Below, piece by piece: positions 16,031 through 24,774 of a stretch of 64,000 nt of DNA. The stretch comes from Cytobacillus horneckiae (GTDB taxonomy: Bacteria; Bacillota; Bacilli; Bacillales; Cytobacillaceae). A program made the translations under genes and the position numbers. The stretch covers positions 109,501 through 173,500 of the forward strand of contig NZ_PISD01000016.1 of assembly GCF_002835735.1 (NCBI RefSeq). Direction: 5' to 3'. Every line of letters begins with the position of its first letter. Position 1 is the first letter of the stretch. A model generated the notes under the pieces. The model was not told the origin of the DNA and did not search any database. It saw nothing but the letters and a program-made list of their open reading frames with translations.

Positions 16031-16858
16031 ATGCATAAATCAAATGTAAAGATTTTTCGTGTTCCGATTCCTACTCCTACTTTATGGCCACATTCAACAA
16101 CAAATAGCTATTTAATCGGCGACGAAAATGAATCGATTTTAATAGATGCCGGTTATGATCAGAAAGAAACGAAATGGGTGCTGGAGCAATCATTGCAAGA
16201 ATTCAATTTAGCGATTCCAAAAAGGATATTATTAACACATGCACATAGTGATCATGCGCCTGGTGTCATGCAATTAGCGGATTGGGAAGCAAGTGTATAC
16301 TGCCACCCACTGGAAAAAGAAGAGGTGCTTAAATGCATCCCCACATTGGATACGCTTCATTTTTTAGAGGATAATAGCCGGCTGACTATAGGTCATACAG
16401 AGATCAATATCCTTCACAGTCCAGGTCATACCGCAGGTCAATTGAATTTTTATATTCCATCACAGCAAATTCTGCTTGCTGGCGACAACCTGATTGAAAA
16501 TGGCACATCATGGATTGGCACTCCCGATGGAGATATTAGCCAATACCTTCAATCATTAAATCGCTTAAAATCACTGCAAATTACTAAAGTCGGACCAGGA
16601 CATGGCGACTGGATTGTAAATCCATACGAACATCTTGAGTTTGTTTATAATCGAAGACTACAGCGGGAAACAGAGATTATTAAACTATTAAAAGAAATTG
16701 GACCTCTTTCATCCAAGGAAATAACAACACGAATCTATCAAAATCATGTTCATCCAAGTATTCTTAATGTTGCTGAAAGAACAACAGAGGCCCACCTCAT
16801 TAAATTGAGCAATGAAGGAATTACCGAAAAGGACGGTCAAGCCTACAAATTAGTTTAA
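16031..16858 (+). CDS. Metallo-beta-lactamase-fold hydrolase (LACTB2-like)
   Basis: The metal-binding HxHxDH motif is at His70-Ala-His72-Ser-Asp74-His75. His133 in SPGHTAGQ, Asp152 in AGDNLI and the later GPGHGDW complete a two-zinc site. The last about 60 residues form the winged-helix-like tail (SSKEITTRIY... ERTTEAHLIKLSNEG) seen in LACTB2-type hydrolases or nucleases. The function may be thioester hydrolysis or RNA cleavage. It is transcribed convergently with the Nudix gene and their 3' ends overlap by 9 bp. AAAGGA lies 8 nt before the ATG. Confidence 0.88.
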   Translation: MHKSNVKIFRVPIPTPTLWPHSTTNSYLIGDENESILIDAGYDQKETKWVLEQSLQEFNLAIPKRILLTHAHSDHAPGVMQLADWEASVYCHPLEKEEVLKCIPTLDTLHFLEDNSRLTIGHTEINILHSPGHTAGQLNFYIPSQQILLAGDNLIENGTSWIGTPDGDISQYLQSLNRLKSLQITKVGPGHGDWIVNPYEHLEFVYNRRLQRETEIIKLLKEIGPLSSKEITTRIYQNHVHPSILNVAERTTEAHLIKLSNEGITEKDGQAYKLV

Positions 16859-17485
16859 TAGATGATTGTCGCGATAATCCATCACTGCCTGCAGTGACCC
16901 GACTGTAGGTCTGACCATCTTTAAATGTCCGAGTTTATAGGCGCTGAGCGCTGCTTCTGGTTCAATCCAGAAAGCTTCTTCTATTTCATACGCATCGGGT
17001 AATGGGGTCTGTCCCTCAGGTAGAACAACAATAAAAAACCGCGTATCAAAACGAATAGGACTTGGTTCTGGAGTAATTTTATGGCCAATATATGTGAAGC
17101 TGTCACAATTTAATACAAGCCGATGCTCTCTCATTATTTCCAAGTATGTTACTTTACCTTCAAGTAAATAACGACGGTAATGATTCATATCTTCCTGATT
17201 GATAACCGCCTTTGTGCCATCTTCATTACAGCCTAGTAATATGCCAACTTCTTCAAAAAGTTCTCTAGCAGCTGCAACATAGTGCGCAATAGAGAATGAA
17301 AGATGATTATTAACATTTAAGAATAAATCTGTTGTACTTGGGAAATCACCTTTATCGATTGATCCTCCTGGAAAAACATAGTGCCCAGCCAAAAATTTCA
17401 TTGTTGCTGGGCGCTTTGTTAAATATACTTTTCCTTGTTGGTCGATTAAGATGACAGTAGAGGCAGGTTTTGGAATAGCAGACAT
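16850..17485 (-). CDS. Nudix hydrolase
   Basis: The protein has a split Nudix signature: FPGGSIDKGD near residue 40 and, after an insertion of about 25 residues, the core AARELFEEVGI (RExxEExG). A long insertion of this kind is typical of NUDT7/NUDT19-like enzymes that may cleave CoA derivatives, though nucleotide substrates are possible. A GTG at 17494 lies within the AAAGGTG SD; ATG 17485, 10 nt after AAAGG, is preferred (211 residues). Confidence 0.85.
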   Translation of the reverse strand: MSAIPKPASTVILIDQQGKVYLTKRPATMKFLAGHYVFPGGSIDKGDFPSTTDLFLNVNNHLSFSIAHYVAAARELFEEVGILLGCNEDGTKAVINQEDMNHYRRYLLEGKVTYLEIMREHRLVLNCDSFTYIGHKITPEPSPIRFDTRFFIVVLPEGQTPLPDAYEIEEAFWIEPEAALSAYKLGHLKMVRPTVGSLQAVMDYRDNHLLN

Positions 17486-17663
17486 AAATAGCACACCTTT
17501 CTAAGAGAAAACTAATTGTACACTACAGACTCTCAGTGAATGTTATTCTGTGCAAATTCGATATTGTTTGCACTCACTAGTAATTTAGCGAAACTAAAGA
17601 GCCTACACTATTATATATTCCTTATCCACTCTTCTATCCCTTTCTCATAGAAGGAAAAAAATC

Positions 17664-18911
17664 TTAATTCCTTATCTGCCCATCACCCGAAATCAAATAT
17701 TTACTTGATGTGAGAGCTTCTAGCCCCATCGGTCCCCTTACATGAAGCTTTTGTGTACTAATGCCCATTTCCGCGCCAAAACCAAACTCGAATCCGTCAG
17801 TAAACCTTGTTGAAGCATTATGATAGACTGACGCGGCATCTACTCTATTTAGAAAGACATGTGCATTTTCCTTATTTTCAGTAATGATCGCTTCAGAGTG
17901 ACGCGTACCGTATTGATTTATATGTTCAATGGCTTCACTTAAAGATTCTACAATCTTTACACTTATTTTCAACTCTAAATATTCTGTTCCCCAGTCCTCT
18001 TCTGTGGCAAGCTTCGCTTTATTATAAAATGAGCGTACCGTTTCATCACCATATATATCAACTTCATGAAAAGTTAATTTAGACAATAATTGTTTACCGT
18101 ATTGCTCAAACCACGTATTGTGAATAAGAAGTGACTCAACCGCATTGCAGACGGATGGCCGTTGTGTTTTCCCATTAATTACAAGTTCTTCAACCATATT
18201 CAGATCCGCTTCTTCATCGATATACATATGGCAATTACCTGCTCCTGTTTCGATTACAGGCACTGTCGATTCTTTCATAACCGAGTCAATCAGCTGCTTT
18301 CCGCCTCTAGGAATAAGCACATCCAAATATTGATTGAGTTGAAATAGCTCTCTAGCCGTTTCTCTGCTCGTATCCTCTATTAATTGAACCGCATGATTCG
18401 GAACGATTGTTGGCTGAAGCGCTTTATGAATGGACAGTATTAATGCCTTGTTAGATGACAATGCAGATGAACTTCCTCTTAGTAATACTGCATTTCCTGT
18501 TTTTATAGCTAAAGCTGCTGCATCTAGTGTCACATTAGGTCTAGCTTCATAAATCATCCCAATCACACCTATTGGCACTCTTACTTTATTGATTAACAGA
18601 CCATTATCCTTCTTTATCGTTTGCAGCGTTTCTCCTATAGGATCATCCAACTCTATTATTTGCATAATTGCTTCTGACATTGCTTTAATGCGTTCACTGT
18701 TTAACATAATTCTATCTAAAATACTATCAGACAAGCCCAGCTGTTTCCCTTTTTGTAAATTATCCTTGTTTACATTTATAATGATTGCTTCATCAAGTAA
18801 AATTTGCTGCGCAATATTATAGAGCGCTTCATTTTTTTGCTTAGACGTTAGTGTTTGTAATAAATAGCTTGCCTCTTTCGCCAATTTTCCTTTTCGCAAA
18901 ACTTCATTCAT
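17664..18911 (-). CDS. proA: ProA, gamma-glutamyl phosphate reductase
   Basis: This 415-residue enzyme carries out the second step of proline synthesis, the NADPH-dependent reduction of glutamyl-5-phosphate to the semialdehyde. Family hallmarks are [12 protein letters not shown] (near 116), NAVLLRGSS, the PRGGKQLI segment, the catalytic Cys in [10 protein letters not shown], and the C-terminal [13 protein letters not shown]. It lies 18 bp downstream of proB and is controlled by the same T-box. Confidence 0.97.
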   Translation of the reverse strand: MNEVLRKGKLAKEASYLLQTLTSKQKNEALYNIAQQILLDEAIIINVNKDNLQKGKQLGLSDSILDRIMLNSERIKAMSEAIMQIIELDDPIGETLQTIKKDNGLLINKVRVPIGVIGMIYEARPNVTLDAAALAIKTGNAVLLRGSSSALSSNKALILSIHKALQPTIVPNHAVQLIEDTSRETARELFQLNQYLDVLIPRGGKQLIDSVMKESTVPVIETGAGNCHMYIDEEADLNMVEELVINGKTQRPSVCNAVESLLIHNTWFEQYGKQLLSKLTFHEVDIYGDETVRSFYNKAKLATEEDWGTEYLELKISVKIVESLSEAIEHINQYGTRHSEAIITENKENAHVFLNRVDAASVYHNASTRFTDGFEFGFGAEMGISTQKLHVRGPMGLEALTSSKYLISGDGQIRN

Positions 18912-18929
18912 AATGGACCCCTCCAGCGA

Positions 18930-20018
18930 TTATAATTTCACCCATTTATTACGGTGAATGACTTCGTCTATCGGCATAGGATGATTTAGATTACTATGAA
19001 CCATCCATTTCTTTATATCTTCACTTGATAGACTAACCTGCCCCTTACCTATCACTCTATCTGTTGCTAAAACCTCTACGACGTCTCCCTTTGCAAATTC
19101 GCCTTGAATTTCATTAATACCAGCAGCCAGTAAGCTTTTACCCTTTCGCAAAATTGCTTCCTCTGCGCCTTTATCTACATATATCCTGCCATTAACTTTA
19201 GAATGAAGAGCAATCCATTGCCTGCTTGTGTTTATGCTTTTCAACTGCCGGTTGTTTATATACGTTCCGTTCCCATTTCCCTGTACGATTTGAATTAATT
19301 TATTCTTTCCTTTGCCTTCACCAATAAACACTGGAATGCCTAATGAACACGCTATTTTGGCAGCTATTAGCTTGGATTTCATGCCCCCTGTGCCTACATT
19401 TGTTCCACTGTCTGCTGCTGCCTCCATCAACTCATCCGGAATATTTGTAAGATAATCAAGCTTTCTTGCATGAGGATTTATTTTCGGATTGGAATCATAT
19501 AGCCCATTTATATCTGTCAATATAATCAACTGGTCTGCATGAATCAGGCCGCTTACTAAGACAGACAGCATATCGTTGTCTCCAAATGTTAATTCTTCAA
19601 CAGAGACAGTGTCATTTTCATTTATTATTGGAAGAATCTTTCTTTCCATTAATTCCGTTAATGTTTCAAACGCATTTTTATATCTTGTACGTTCTGAGAA
19701 ATCTGAACGGGTTAATAATATTTGCGCCGGAGTAATGCCATACTGCAGAAACGCCTTCATATAAGATTGAATTAACAATCCTTGTCCTACAGCTGCAGCA
19801 GCTTGTTTTCCTTTTAGTGTAATCGGTCTGGAAGGATAACCGAGCCTCCTAAATCCTGCAGCAACTGCTCCTGAGGATACCATCACTACTTCATGGCCGT
19901 TGGCACGCAGCTCGGCAATTGCGTCAATATGATCACTGAATTTAACTCGATCAATTTCACCTCGTTCATTAGTTAATGAACTACTTCCTATCTTTACTAC
20001 TACTCTTTTTTTCCCCAT
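18930..20018 (-). CDS. proB: ProB, glutamate 5-kinase
   Basis: ProB phosphorylates glutamate at the start of proline synthesis. The N-terminal amino-acid kinase domain shows KIGSSSL, VSSGAVAAG, NENDTVS and GTGGMKSKL. A C-terminal PUA domain (about 275-355) contains KGKSLLAAGI and DRVIGKG. Its 362-residue length is standard. It is first gene of the proBA operon behind a T-box leader, so transcription should rise when tRNA-Pro is uncharged. Confidence 0.97.
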   Translation of the reverse strand: MGKKRVVVKIGSSSLTNERGEIDRVKFSDHIDAIAELRANGHEVVMVSSGAVAAGFRRLGYPSRPITLKGKQAAAAVGQGLLIQSYMKAFLQYGITPAQILLTRSDFSERTRYKNAFETLTELMERKILPIINENDTVSVEELTFGDNDMLSVLVSGLIHADQLIILTDINGLYDSNPKINPHARKLDYLTNIPDELMEAAADSGTNVGTGGMKSKLIAAKIACSLGIPVFIGEGKGKNKLIQIVQGNGNGTYINNRQLKSINTSRQWIALHSKVNGRIYVDKGAEEAILRKGKSLLAAGINEIQGEFAKGDVVEVLATDRVIGKGQVSLSSEDIKKWMVHSNLNHPMPIDEVIHRNKWVKL

Positions 20019-20085
20019 CTACACTCATCCTTTTGTTAAAGCAACATATCTTTCATACGATATGTTAACAAATAAATTAATTATC

Positions 20086-20310
20086 AAAATAAAAACCCTT
20101 CATCCTAAAACTTTAAGGACGAAGGGTTCGTGGTACCACCTTAATTGGATGCATGAAGCATCCCACTCAACGAATTAACGCTTCGGTAACGCTGATGGGT
20201 TAGCCATCAGACTCTGGAGGAAGGTTCTGCAGGTGAATGTGACGGGATTTTCCAGCTTTTAATCCCGTTCTCTGGCACACCATGGACTGCTTACTAGCCC
20301 TCCGTCAATG
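20086..20310 (-). promoter_or_regulatory. T-box leader of proBA, probable proline specifier
   Basis: On the minus strand the conserved T-box sequence AAGGTGGTACCACG is at 20129-20142. A strong terminator hairpin follows, AACCCTTC with GAAGGGTT (20094-20128), ending in TTTTTATTTTG. The 5' part holds a long stem I with AGTA near 20290. GAA-CCT-T is in the expected specifier position, with CCT at 20222-20224, matching proline. Uncharged tRNA-Pro would stabilise the antiterminator and turn on proBA. Confidence 0.9.
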
Positions 20311-20325
20311 TTCATTATTTTTAAT

Positions 20326-20354
20326 ATTATGACGATTGTTTCTTTAGATGTCAA
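20326..20354 (-). promoter_or_regulatory. proBA promoter
   Basis: On the minus strand TTGACA (20349-20354) and CATAAT (20326-20331) are separated by 17 bp, just before the T-box leader. Confidence 0.75.
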
Positions 20355-20406
20355 TTGTTTTTTATGAAAATTTAGATAACTTATAACCATTTATATTGCT
20401 TATACG

Positions 20407-20439
20407 AAAAAAAGATCTAAATGCAAATTTGCATTTAGA
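20407..20439 (-). terminator. Terminator of the 39.6-20.5 kb catabolic operons
   Basis: A 24-bp perfect palindrome (20416-20439, half-site TCTAAATGCAAA) is followed on the minus strand by GATC and TTTTTTT. It lies about 20 bp after the last gene, the broken CoA-transferase. Confidence 0.75.
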
Positions 20440-20457
20440 CCTTCAGTGTCTAATCAG

Positions 20458-21674
20458 CTATTGCTTCGCATTTAATTGATTTACGTGCGTTTGAATCACG
20501 CCTCTCTCAATTAATTCATTCAATTGATCAGTGCTATAACCTAATTTTTTTAAAATTGCACTTGTACTGCTGCCGAGTGCAGGCGGCCCTTGCATTAGTT
20601 CAGGTGGAGACACACTGAGGTGAAACGGCAGGCGCGGCAGCTCCAGGTTTTCAATCTTATCATGGTTAACTTCAGTCCACATTTTTGTAGCCTTCGTTTG
20701 TTCATCCTTAACTACCTCTGATATTTTTTCACCTTAGAGCTTGGAACGCCTGATACTGCCAGAGCTTGAACCCATTCATCAGCTGTTTTTAGCTGCAAAA
20801 TATTCTCAATCTCTTCTTTCAGTGCGGACTGATTTACAACACGATTACGATTATCATGGAAACGCGGATCAACAAGCCAGTCTTTCTTGCCGAGCACTTC
20901 ACACAATCTACTAAACAATGAATTATTTGAAATCCCTATCATAATATACGTATCGCTTGCATGAAAGGCACCATATGGTGCAAATGCTGTATGACCTGCA
21001 CCATTTTTCTTCGGTTCGCTTCCAGTAGCGAGATAGGATAACATATGGTACCCTGACCAGAATACACCTGTTTCATATAACGAGGTTGTAACATGTTGGC
21101 CTTCACCTGTATTTTGCTTGTGCAATAAAGCAGATAAAATGCCAACTGCCCCCCACATAGCGCTTCCCTGATCTAAAATAGAAACCGGAACTCGGGCAAT
21201 TTCCGCTCCTTCAGCTCCGTTTATTCCTATGATTCCGGAATCGGCTTGTGCTATTGCATCATAGCCAGGCCTTTTGCTCAAAGGTCCATTCTGCCCGTAA
21301 GCAGTTAGCGAGCAATAGATCAGCGCTGGATTCAGCTTTTTTAATGATTCATAGCCAAGTCCAAGCTTGTCAGCCTTACCTAGCCGAAAGTTTTCAACAA
21401 AAACATCTGCCGTTTGTACGAGGTCGTAAATAATCTGTTTGCCTTCATTTTTTTTCAAATCGATTACTACAGACTGTTTATTTCTATTAATATGGAGAAA
21501 ATAAACACCTTCTCCGTCCATAAACGGGCCCATTCCTCTCGCATCATCACCAACATCCGGTCTTTCAATTTTTATAATTTCTGCACCTAAGTCAGCTAAA
21601 ATCATCGTTAAGGTGGGACCCGAAATATTTGTTGTTACGTCTATAACCTTCACACCCGTCAAAGGCCCTCCCAT
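20458..21674 (-). pseudogene. CaiB/BaiF family III CoA-transferase, frameshifted
   Basis: The first 317 or so residues are a normal family III CoA-transferase: GVKVIDVTTNISGP, KIERPDVGDDAR, NRNKQSVVIDLK and a likely catalytic Asp in PGYDAIAQADSG. The frame then breaks in a run of six A residues (minus strand; plus-strand T run 20724-20729) and stops at TAG. Adding one base restores KVKxISEVVKDEQTKATKMWTEV and the normal C-terminus to 20458, giving about 405 residues. It may be a pseudogene, a slippage-controlled gene or a sequencing error. It ends the HMG-CoA lyase sub-operon and would activate a carboxylate by CoA transfer. Confidence 0.75.
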
Positions 21675-21757
21675 ATTAAAACCTCCCTTATTGTTATGCG
21701 GAGGCGGCTTGTTGAGCCGGCTAACGCAGTTTTTAATAAAAGCTCATGATTCAAGTT

Positions 21758-22921
21758 TTAATATGACCTTGGCAAACCAAGGACATGTTGTCCGACAAAG
21801 CTCACGACCAGGTTATTCGCAATTGGAGCTACCTTAAATAATCGTGCTTCTCGGAATTTTCGTTCGATATTATATTCTTTGGCAAAACCATAGCCACCAT
21901 AAGTATCCATGGCTGCATTGCCGGCATCCCATGTTGCTTCAGATGCTAAATATTTTGCCATGTTTGCTTCTTCACCGCAGTTAATGCCTTCATCAAAAAG
22001 TTCGGCAGCTTTATCTCTCATAAGCTTTGCCGCCTGAATGTTCATATAGGCTTTTGAAATCGGAAATTGAACCCCTTGGTTTTGACCGATTGGACGATTA
22101 AAAACAACACGTTCATTCGCATATTGTACAGATTTATCAATAAAATACAGTCCATCTCCAACCGATTCAGAAGCGATAAGAATCCTTTCGGCGTTCATGC
22201 CGCTTAATACATATTTGAAGCCTTTGCCTTCTTCTCCAATAAGATTTTCAACAGGAATTTCTGCTCCTTCAAAAAAAACTTCAGTTGTTGCATGATTAAT
22301 CATTGCGTCAATCGGGCGAATATCAATTTTAGCCGCCTGCTCCTTCATATCAAGTAAAAATAAACTAAGTCCATCTGTCTTCTTTTTTACTTGATCCTTC
22401 GGCGTTGTTCTTGCCAATAAAAGCATAAGGTCTGAATGCTCCGCTCTTGAAGTCCATATTTTCTGTCCATGAACGACATAGCGGTCTCCTCTTTTTTCAG
22501 CAAAGGTCTCAATGCTTGTCGTATCACTTCCAGCTGTTGGTTCTGTTATTCCGAAAGCTTGTAGACGCAATTCGCCGCTTGCTATTTTCGGCAAATATCT
22601 TTGCTTCTGATCTTCGCTGCCATGCCTTAATACCGCTCCCATTGTATACATTTGTGCATGGCATGCACCTGCATTTCCTCCTGAACGATTAATCTCTTCA
22701 AGGATAATGCAAGCTTCCTTCATGCCAAGTCCAGCTCCGCCATATTCTTCAGGAATTAAGACAGATAGCCAGCCCTCTGCCGTTAATGCCTGGACAAAAC
22801 TTGTTGGATAGGCATCTGTTTCATCTGTTTCACGCCAGTACTCCTCAGGAAAGCGTTCACATAAACTTTTAACGCTCTTTCTTATCATGTCATGCTCTGG
22901 ATTTGCTTTTGTGTGTGCCAT
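21758..22921 (-). CDS. Acyl-CoA dehydrogenase (isovaleryl-CoA-type catalytic Glu)
   Basis: This is a 387-residue FAD enzyme with GITEPTAGSD (about 124-133), KIWTSRAEHSD and the C-terminal DTYGGYGFAKEYNIER. The usual catalytic Glu near the C-terminus (YEGT) is replaced by FKVAPIANN. Glu245 in GMNAERILIAS matches the alternative position used by isovaleryl-CoA dehydrogenase. It probably dehydrogenates a short branched or dicarboxylic acyl-CoA. It lies 17 bp downstream of the crotonase gene in the HMG-CoA lyase sub-operon. Confidence 0.85.
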   Translation of the reverse strand: MAHTKANPEHDMIRKSVKSLCERFPEEYWRETDETDAYPTSFVQALTAEGWLSVLIPEEYGGAGLGMKEACIILEEINRSGGNAGACHAQMYTMGAVLRHGSEDQKQRYLPKIASGELRLQAFGITEPTAGSDTTSIETFAEKRGDRYVVHGQKIWTSRAEHSDLMLLLARTTPKDQVKKKTDGLSLFLLDMKEQAAKIDIRPIDAMINHATTEVFFEGAEIPVENLIGEEGKGFKYVLSGMNAERILIASESVGDGLYFIDKSVQYANERVVFNRPIGQNQGVQFPISKAYMNIQAAKLMRDKAAELFDEGINCGEEANMAKYLASEATWDAGNAAMDTYGGYGFAKEYNIERKFREARLFKVAPIANNLVVSFVGQHVLGLPRSY

Positions 22922-22938
22922 CCATTATCCCTCCAAAA

Positions 22939-23739
22939 TTATTTTCCTTGCCATGAAGGCTTCCTTTTTTCATTAAATGCATAAATTCCTTCTAAGCGAT
23001 CTTCCGAATTGGCGCATTTGTAATAAGCCTCGAGCTCGAGCGCAATTCCGGTAGATAAATCTGTATCTGAGCCTTTATTTACGACCTTTTTAATCGCTTT
23101 TAAAGAAAGCGGGGCATTTTCGGAAATGGCGGTAGCGAGCTGCACTGTCTCATTTAATAAGCTCTCGCTCTCATACACATGGTTAATTAAGCCATATTCT
23201 TTTCCTTCCTTTGTGGAAAATCGCTTCCCTGTGAATAATATTTCCTTAGCAACCGCTATAGGCATAACCCTGGAAATTAGTTGAGTTCCCCCAATTCCCG
23301 GAATGAGCCCAAGCTTTGCCTCAGGCAATCCAAAAGAAGCGTTGGATGAGGCTGTTCGCAAATCACAGCTTAAGGCAATCTCCATTCCTCCACCCAATGC
23401 GTACCCATTTACAGCGCATATAACCGGAAAAGGAAATTCACGCAATTTCTCTGTCACTTCTTCAAAATAGTCATGCTGACGCTTCCAATCCTGTTGACTC
23501 ATTCCATTTCTTTCTTTTAAATCTGCACCAACACAAAAGCTTTTCTCTCCTTCGCCCGTTAATATTAATACTCGAATGTTGTCGTCATATTTTAATTCCT
23601 GTAATGCTTCGAGCAGTTCGATTGCCATCTTCGTATTCAAAGCATTCATGGAACCTGGACGATTTAATGTAAGAATAGCAATCTCTTTTTTGTCCGCAGA
23701 TTTTTCTAATTTAATTGTTTCATATGTTTTGACTACCAT
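22939..23739 (-). CDS. Enoyl-CoA hydratase, methylglutaconyl-CoA hydratase-like
   Basis: This 266-residue crotonase has both catalytic Glu residues (GGGMEIAL and LPEAKLG, near 120 and 140) and the oxyanion segment FCVGADLKER. The LKERNGM sequence after it is typical of AUH/LiuC-type methylglutaconyl-CoA hydratases. Next to an HMG-CoA lyase gene, hydration to an HMG-CoA-like product is a reasonable inference. Two ATGs are adjacent; GGAGG lies 7 nt before the second (23739) and 4 nt before the first. Confidence 0.8.
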   Translation of the reverse strand: MVVKTYETIKLEKSADKKEIAILTLNRPGSMNALNTKMAIELLEALQELKYDDNIRVLILTGEGEKSFCVGADLKERNGMSQQDWKRQHDYFEEVTEKLREFPFPVICAVNGYALGGGMEIALSCDLRTASSNASFGLPEAKLGLIPGIGGTQLISRVMPIAVAKEILFTGKRFSTKEGKEYGLINHVYESESLLNETVQLATAISENAPLSLKAIKKVVNKGSDTDLSTGIALELEAYYKCANSEDRLEGIYAFNEKRKPSWQGK

Positions 23740-23764
23740 CATTTATCCTCCGCTTATCATAATA

Positions 23765-24685
23765 TTAGTTAGGAACTGGATAGCGCCGTGTGCTCTTGCC
23801 AGCCTTCATTACTTGGCCAGGCAACTCATGGCCTAAAAACTCTTTGAGCTGCAAAGAAGCCTGCAATAATTCATCTAAATCTACACCTGTGCGCACGCCC
23901 ATTTCTTCAAGCATATGAACAACATCCTCGCTGCACACATTACCTGTTGCCCCGGGGGCAAATGGACAGCCGCCAATTCCGCCTAAAGAAGAATCAAAAA
24001 TAGCTATATTTGCTTCCATAGCAGCTAGTATATTAACCAGCCCCATTCCTCTTGTGTTATGAAAATGGCAGCCAAATTCGAAATTCTTCCATTCTTGTTT
24101 GATTTCTTTCATCAAACGATTCACCTGCATTGGATTGGCCATTCCGGTCGTATCTGCATATGTAATTCTTTTAATATTATAATTTAACAGCTGTTCGGTG
24201 ATTTTCATGATGTTTTCTTGTGGTGCTGTACCTTCGAATGGACAGCCAAATGAGGTTGCGATGCTAATATGAAGATCAATTTGATGTGCTGAAGCGTATT
24301 GCACTATTATTTTCAGACTTTCCAATGACTGCTCGGTCGTTTGCCGGACGTTTTGCAAATTATGTGTATTGCTAGCAGAAAATACAAAATTCGCAGCGTT
24401 GACACCATATTCATTGGCACGTTCAAGCCCTCTTAAATTAGGTATTAATGCAGTTAATATCACATCTGTATCACCTTTAATTTTTTCAAAAAATTCTCCT
24501 GTATTAGCCATTTGCGGAACCAACTTTGGATGAACAAATGAACCAAACTCTATTTCTTGTACATTCGCTTTTTTGAGATGAGTATATATAACTGCTTTTT
24601 GTGAAGCGGACAAAACAGTGGATTCCAGCTGGAGGCCATCGCGAAGCCCAACTTCATTAATGGTTACTTCCTCACTTAATCTCAT
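23765..24685 (-). CDS. Hydroxymethylglutaryl-CoA lyase family protein
   Basis: This is a 306-residue TIM-barrel lyase of the HMGL/DRE family. Visible active-site features are Arg15-Asp16 in GLRDGLQ, metal ligands His207 and His209 in CHFHN, and the catalytic loop Cys240 in GGCPFAPGATGN. HMG-CoA lyase cleaves HMG-CoA to acetyl-CoA and acetoacetate; close relatives may cleave citramalyl-CoA-type substrates. It is first in a sub-operon with a hydratase, a dehydrogenase and a CoA-transferase. Its promoter at 24717-24744 carries an operator motif shared with the gntR region. Confidence 0.88.
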   Translation of the reverse strand: MRLSEEVTINEVGLRDGLQLESTVLSASQKAVIYTHLKKANVQEIEFGSFVHPKLVPQMANTGEFFEKIKGDTDVILTALIPNLRGLERANEYGVNAANFVFSASNTHNLQNVRQTTEQSLESLKIIVQYASAHQIDLHISIATSFGCPFEGTAPQENIMKITEQLLNYNIKRITYADTTGMANPMQVNRLMKEIKQEWKNFEFGCHFHNTRGMGLVNILAAMEANIAIFDSSLGGIGGCPFAPGATGNVCSEDVVHMLEEMGVRTGVDLDELLQASLQLKEFLGHELPGQVMKAGKSTRRYPVPN

Positions 24686-24716
24686 TCTCTCACCCTTCTT
24701 TAATAATTTAGCTTTA

Positions 24717-24744
24717 TATATAGGATACTGTATCCAATATTCAA
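24717..24744 (-). promoter_or_regulatory. Promoter of the HMG-CoA lyase sub-operon
   Basis: On the minus strand TTGAAT (24739-24744) and TATATA (24717-24722) are separated by 16 bp. The spacer begins with the GGATAC-T-GTATCC palindrome at 24723-24735. Confidence 0.6.
24723..24735. promoter_or_regulatory. Candidate GntR operator, HMG-CoA lyase promoter
   Basis: GGATACTGTATCC is a perfect 13-bp inverted repeat with a single central base. On the minus strand it reads TTGGATACAGTATCC. That matches 13 of 15 positions with the site at the gntR promoter (53163-53175 region) and shares TTGGATAC with the two sites at 56263 and 56391. It fills the -35/-10 spacer, an ideal repressor position. Confidence 0.6.
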
Positions 24745-24774
24745 TTGCAATATTATTATGAATTTTCTATTTAA

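Noticed and set aside
17600..17663. Inverted repeat CTTCTAT/ATAGAAG after proA as a terminator
   Set aside because: The T-rich run lies before the stem on the minus strand, not after it, so it does not fit intrinsic termination.
21758..24685. Reading the sub-operon as a leucine/isovalerate (liu) operon
   Set aside because: No biotin carboxylase or carboxyltransferase gene is present, and a CoA-transferase is present instead.
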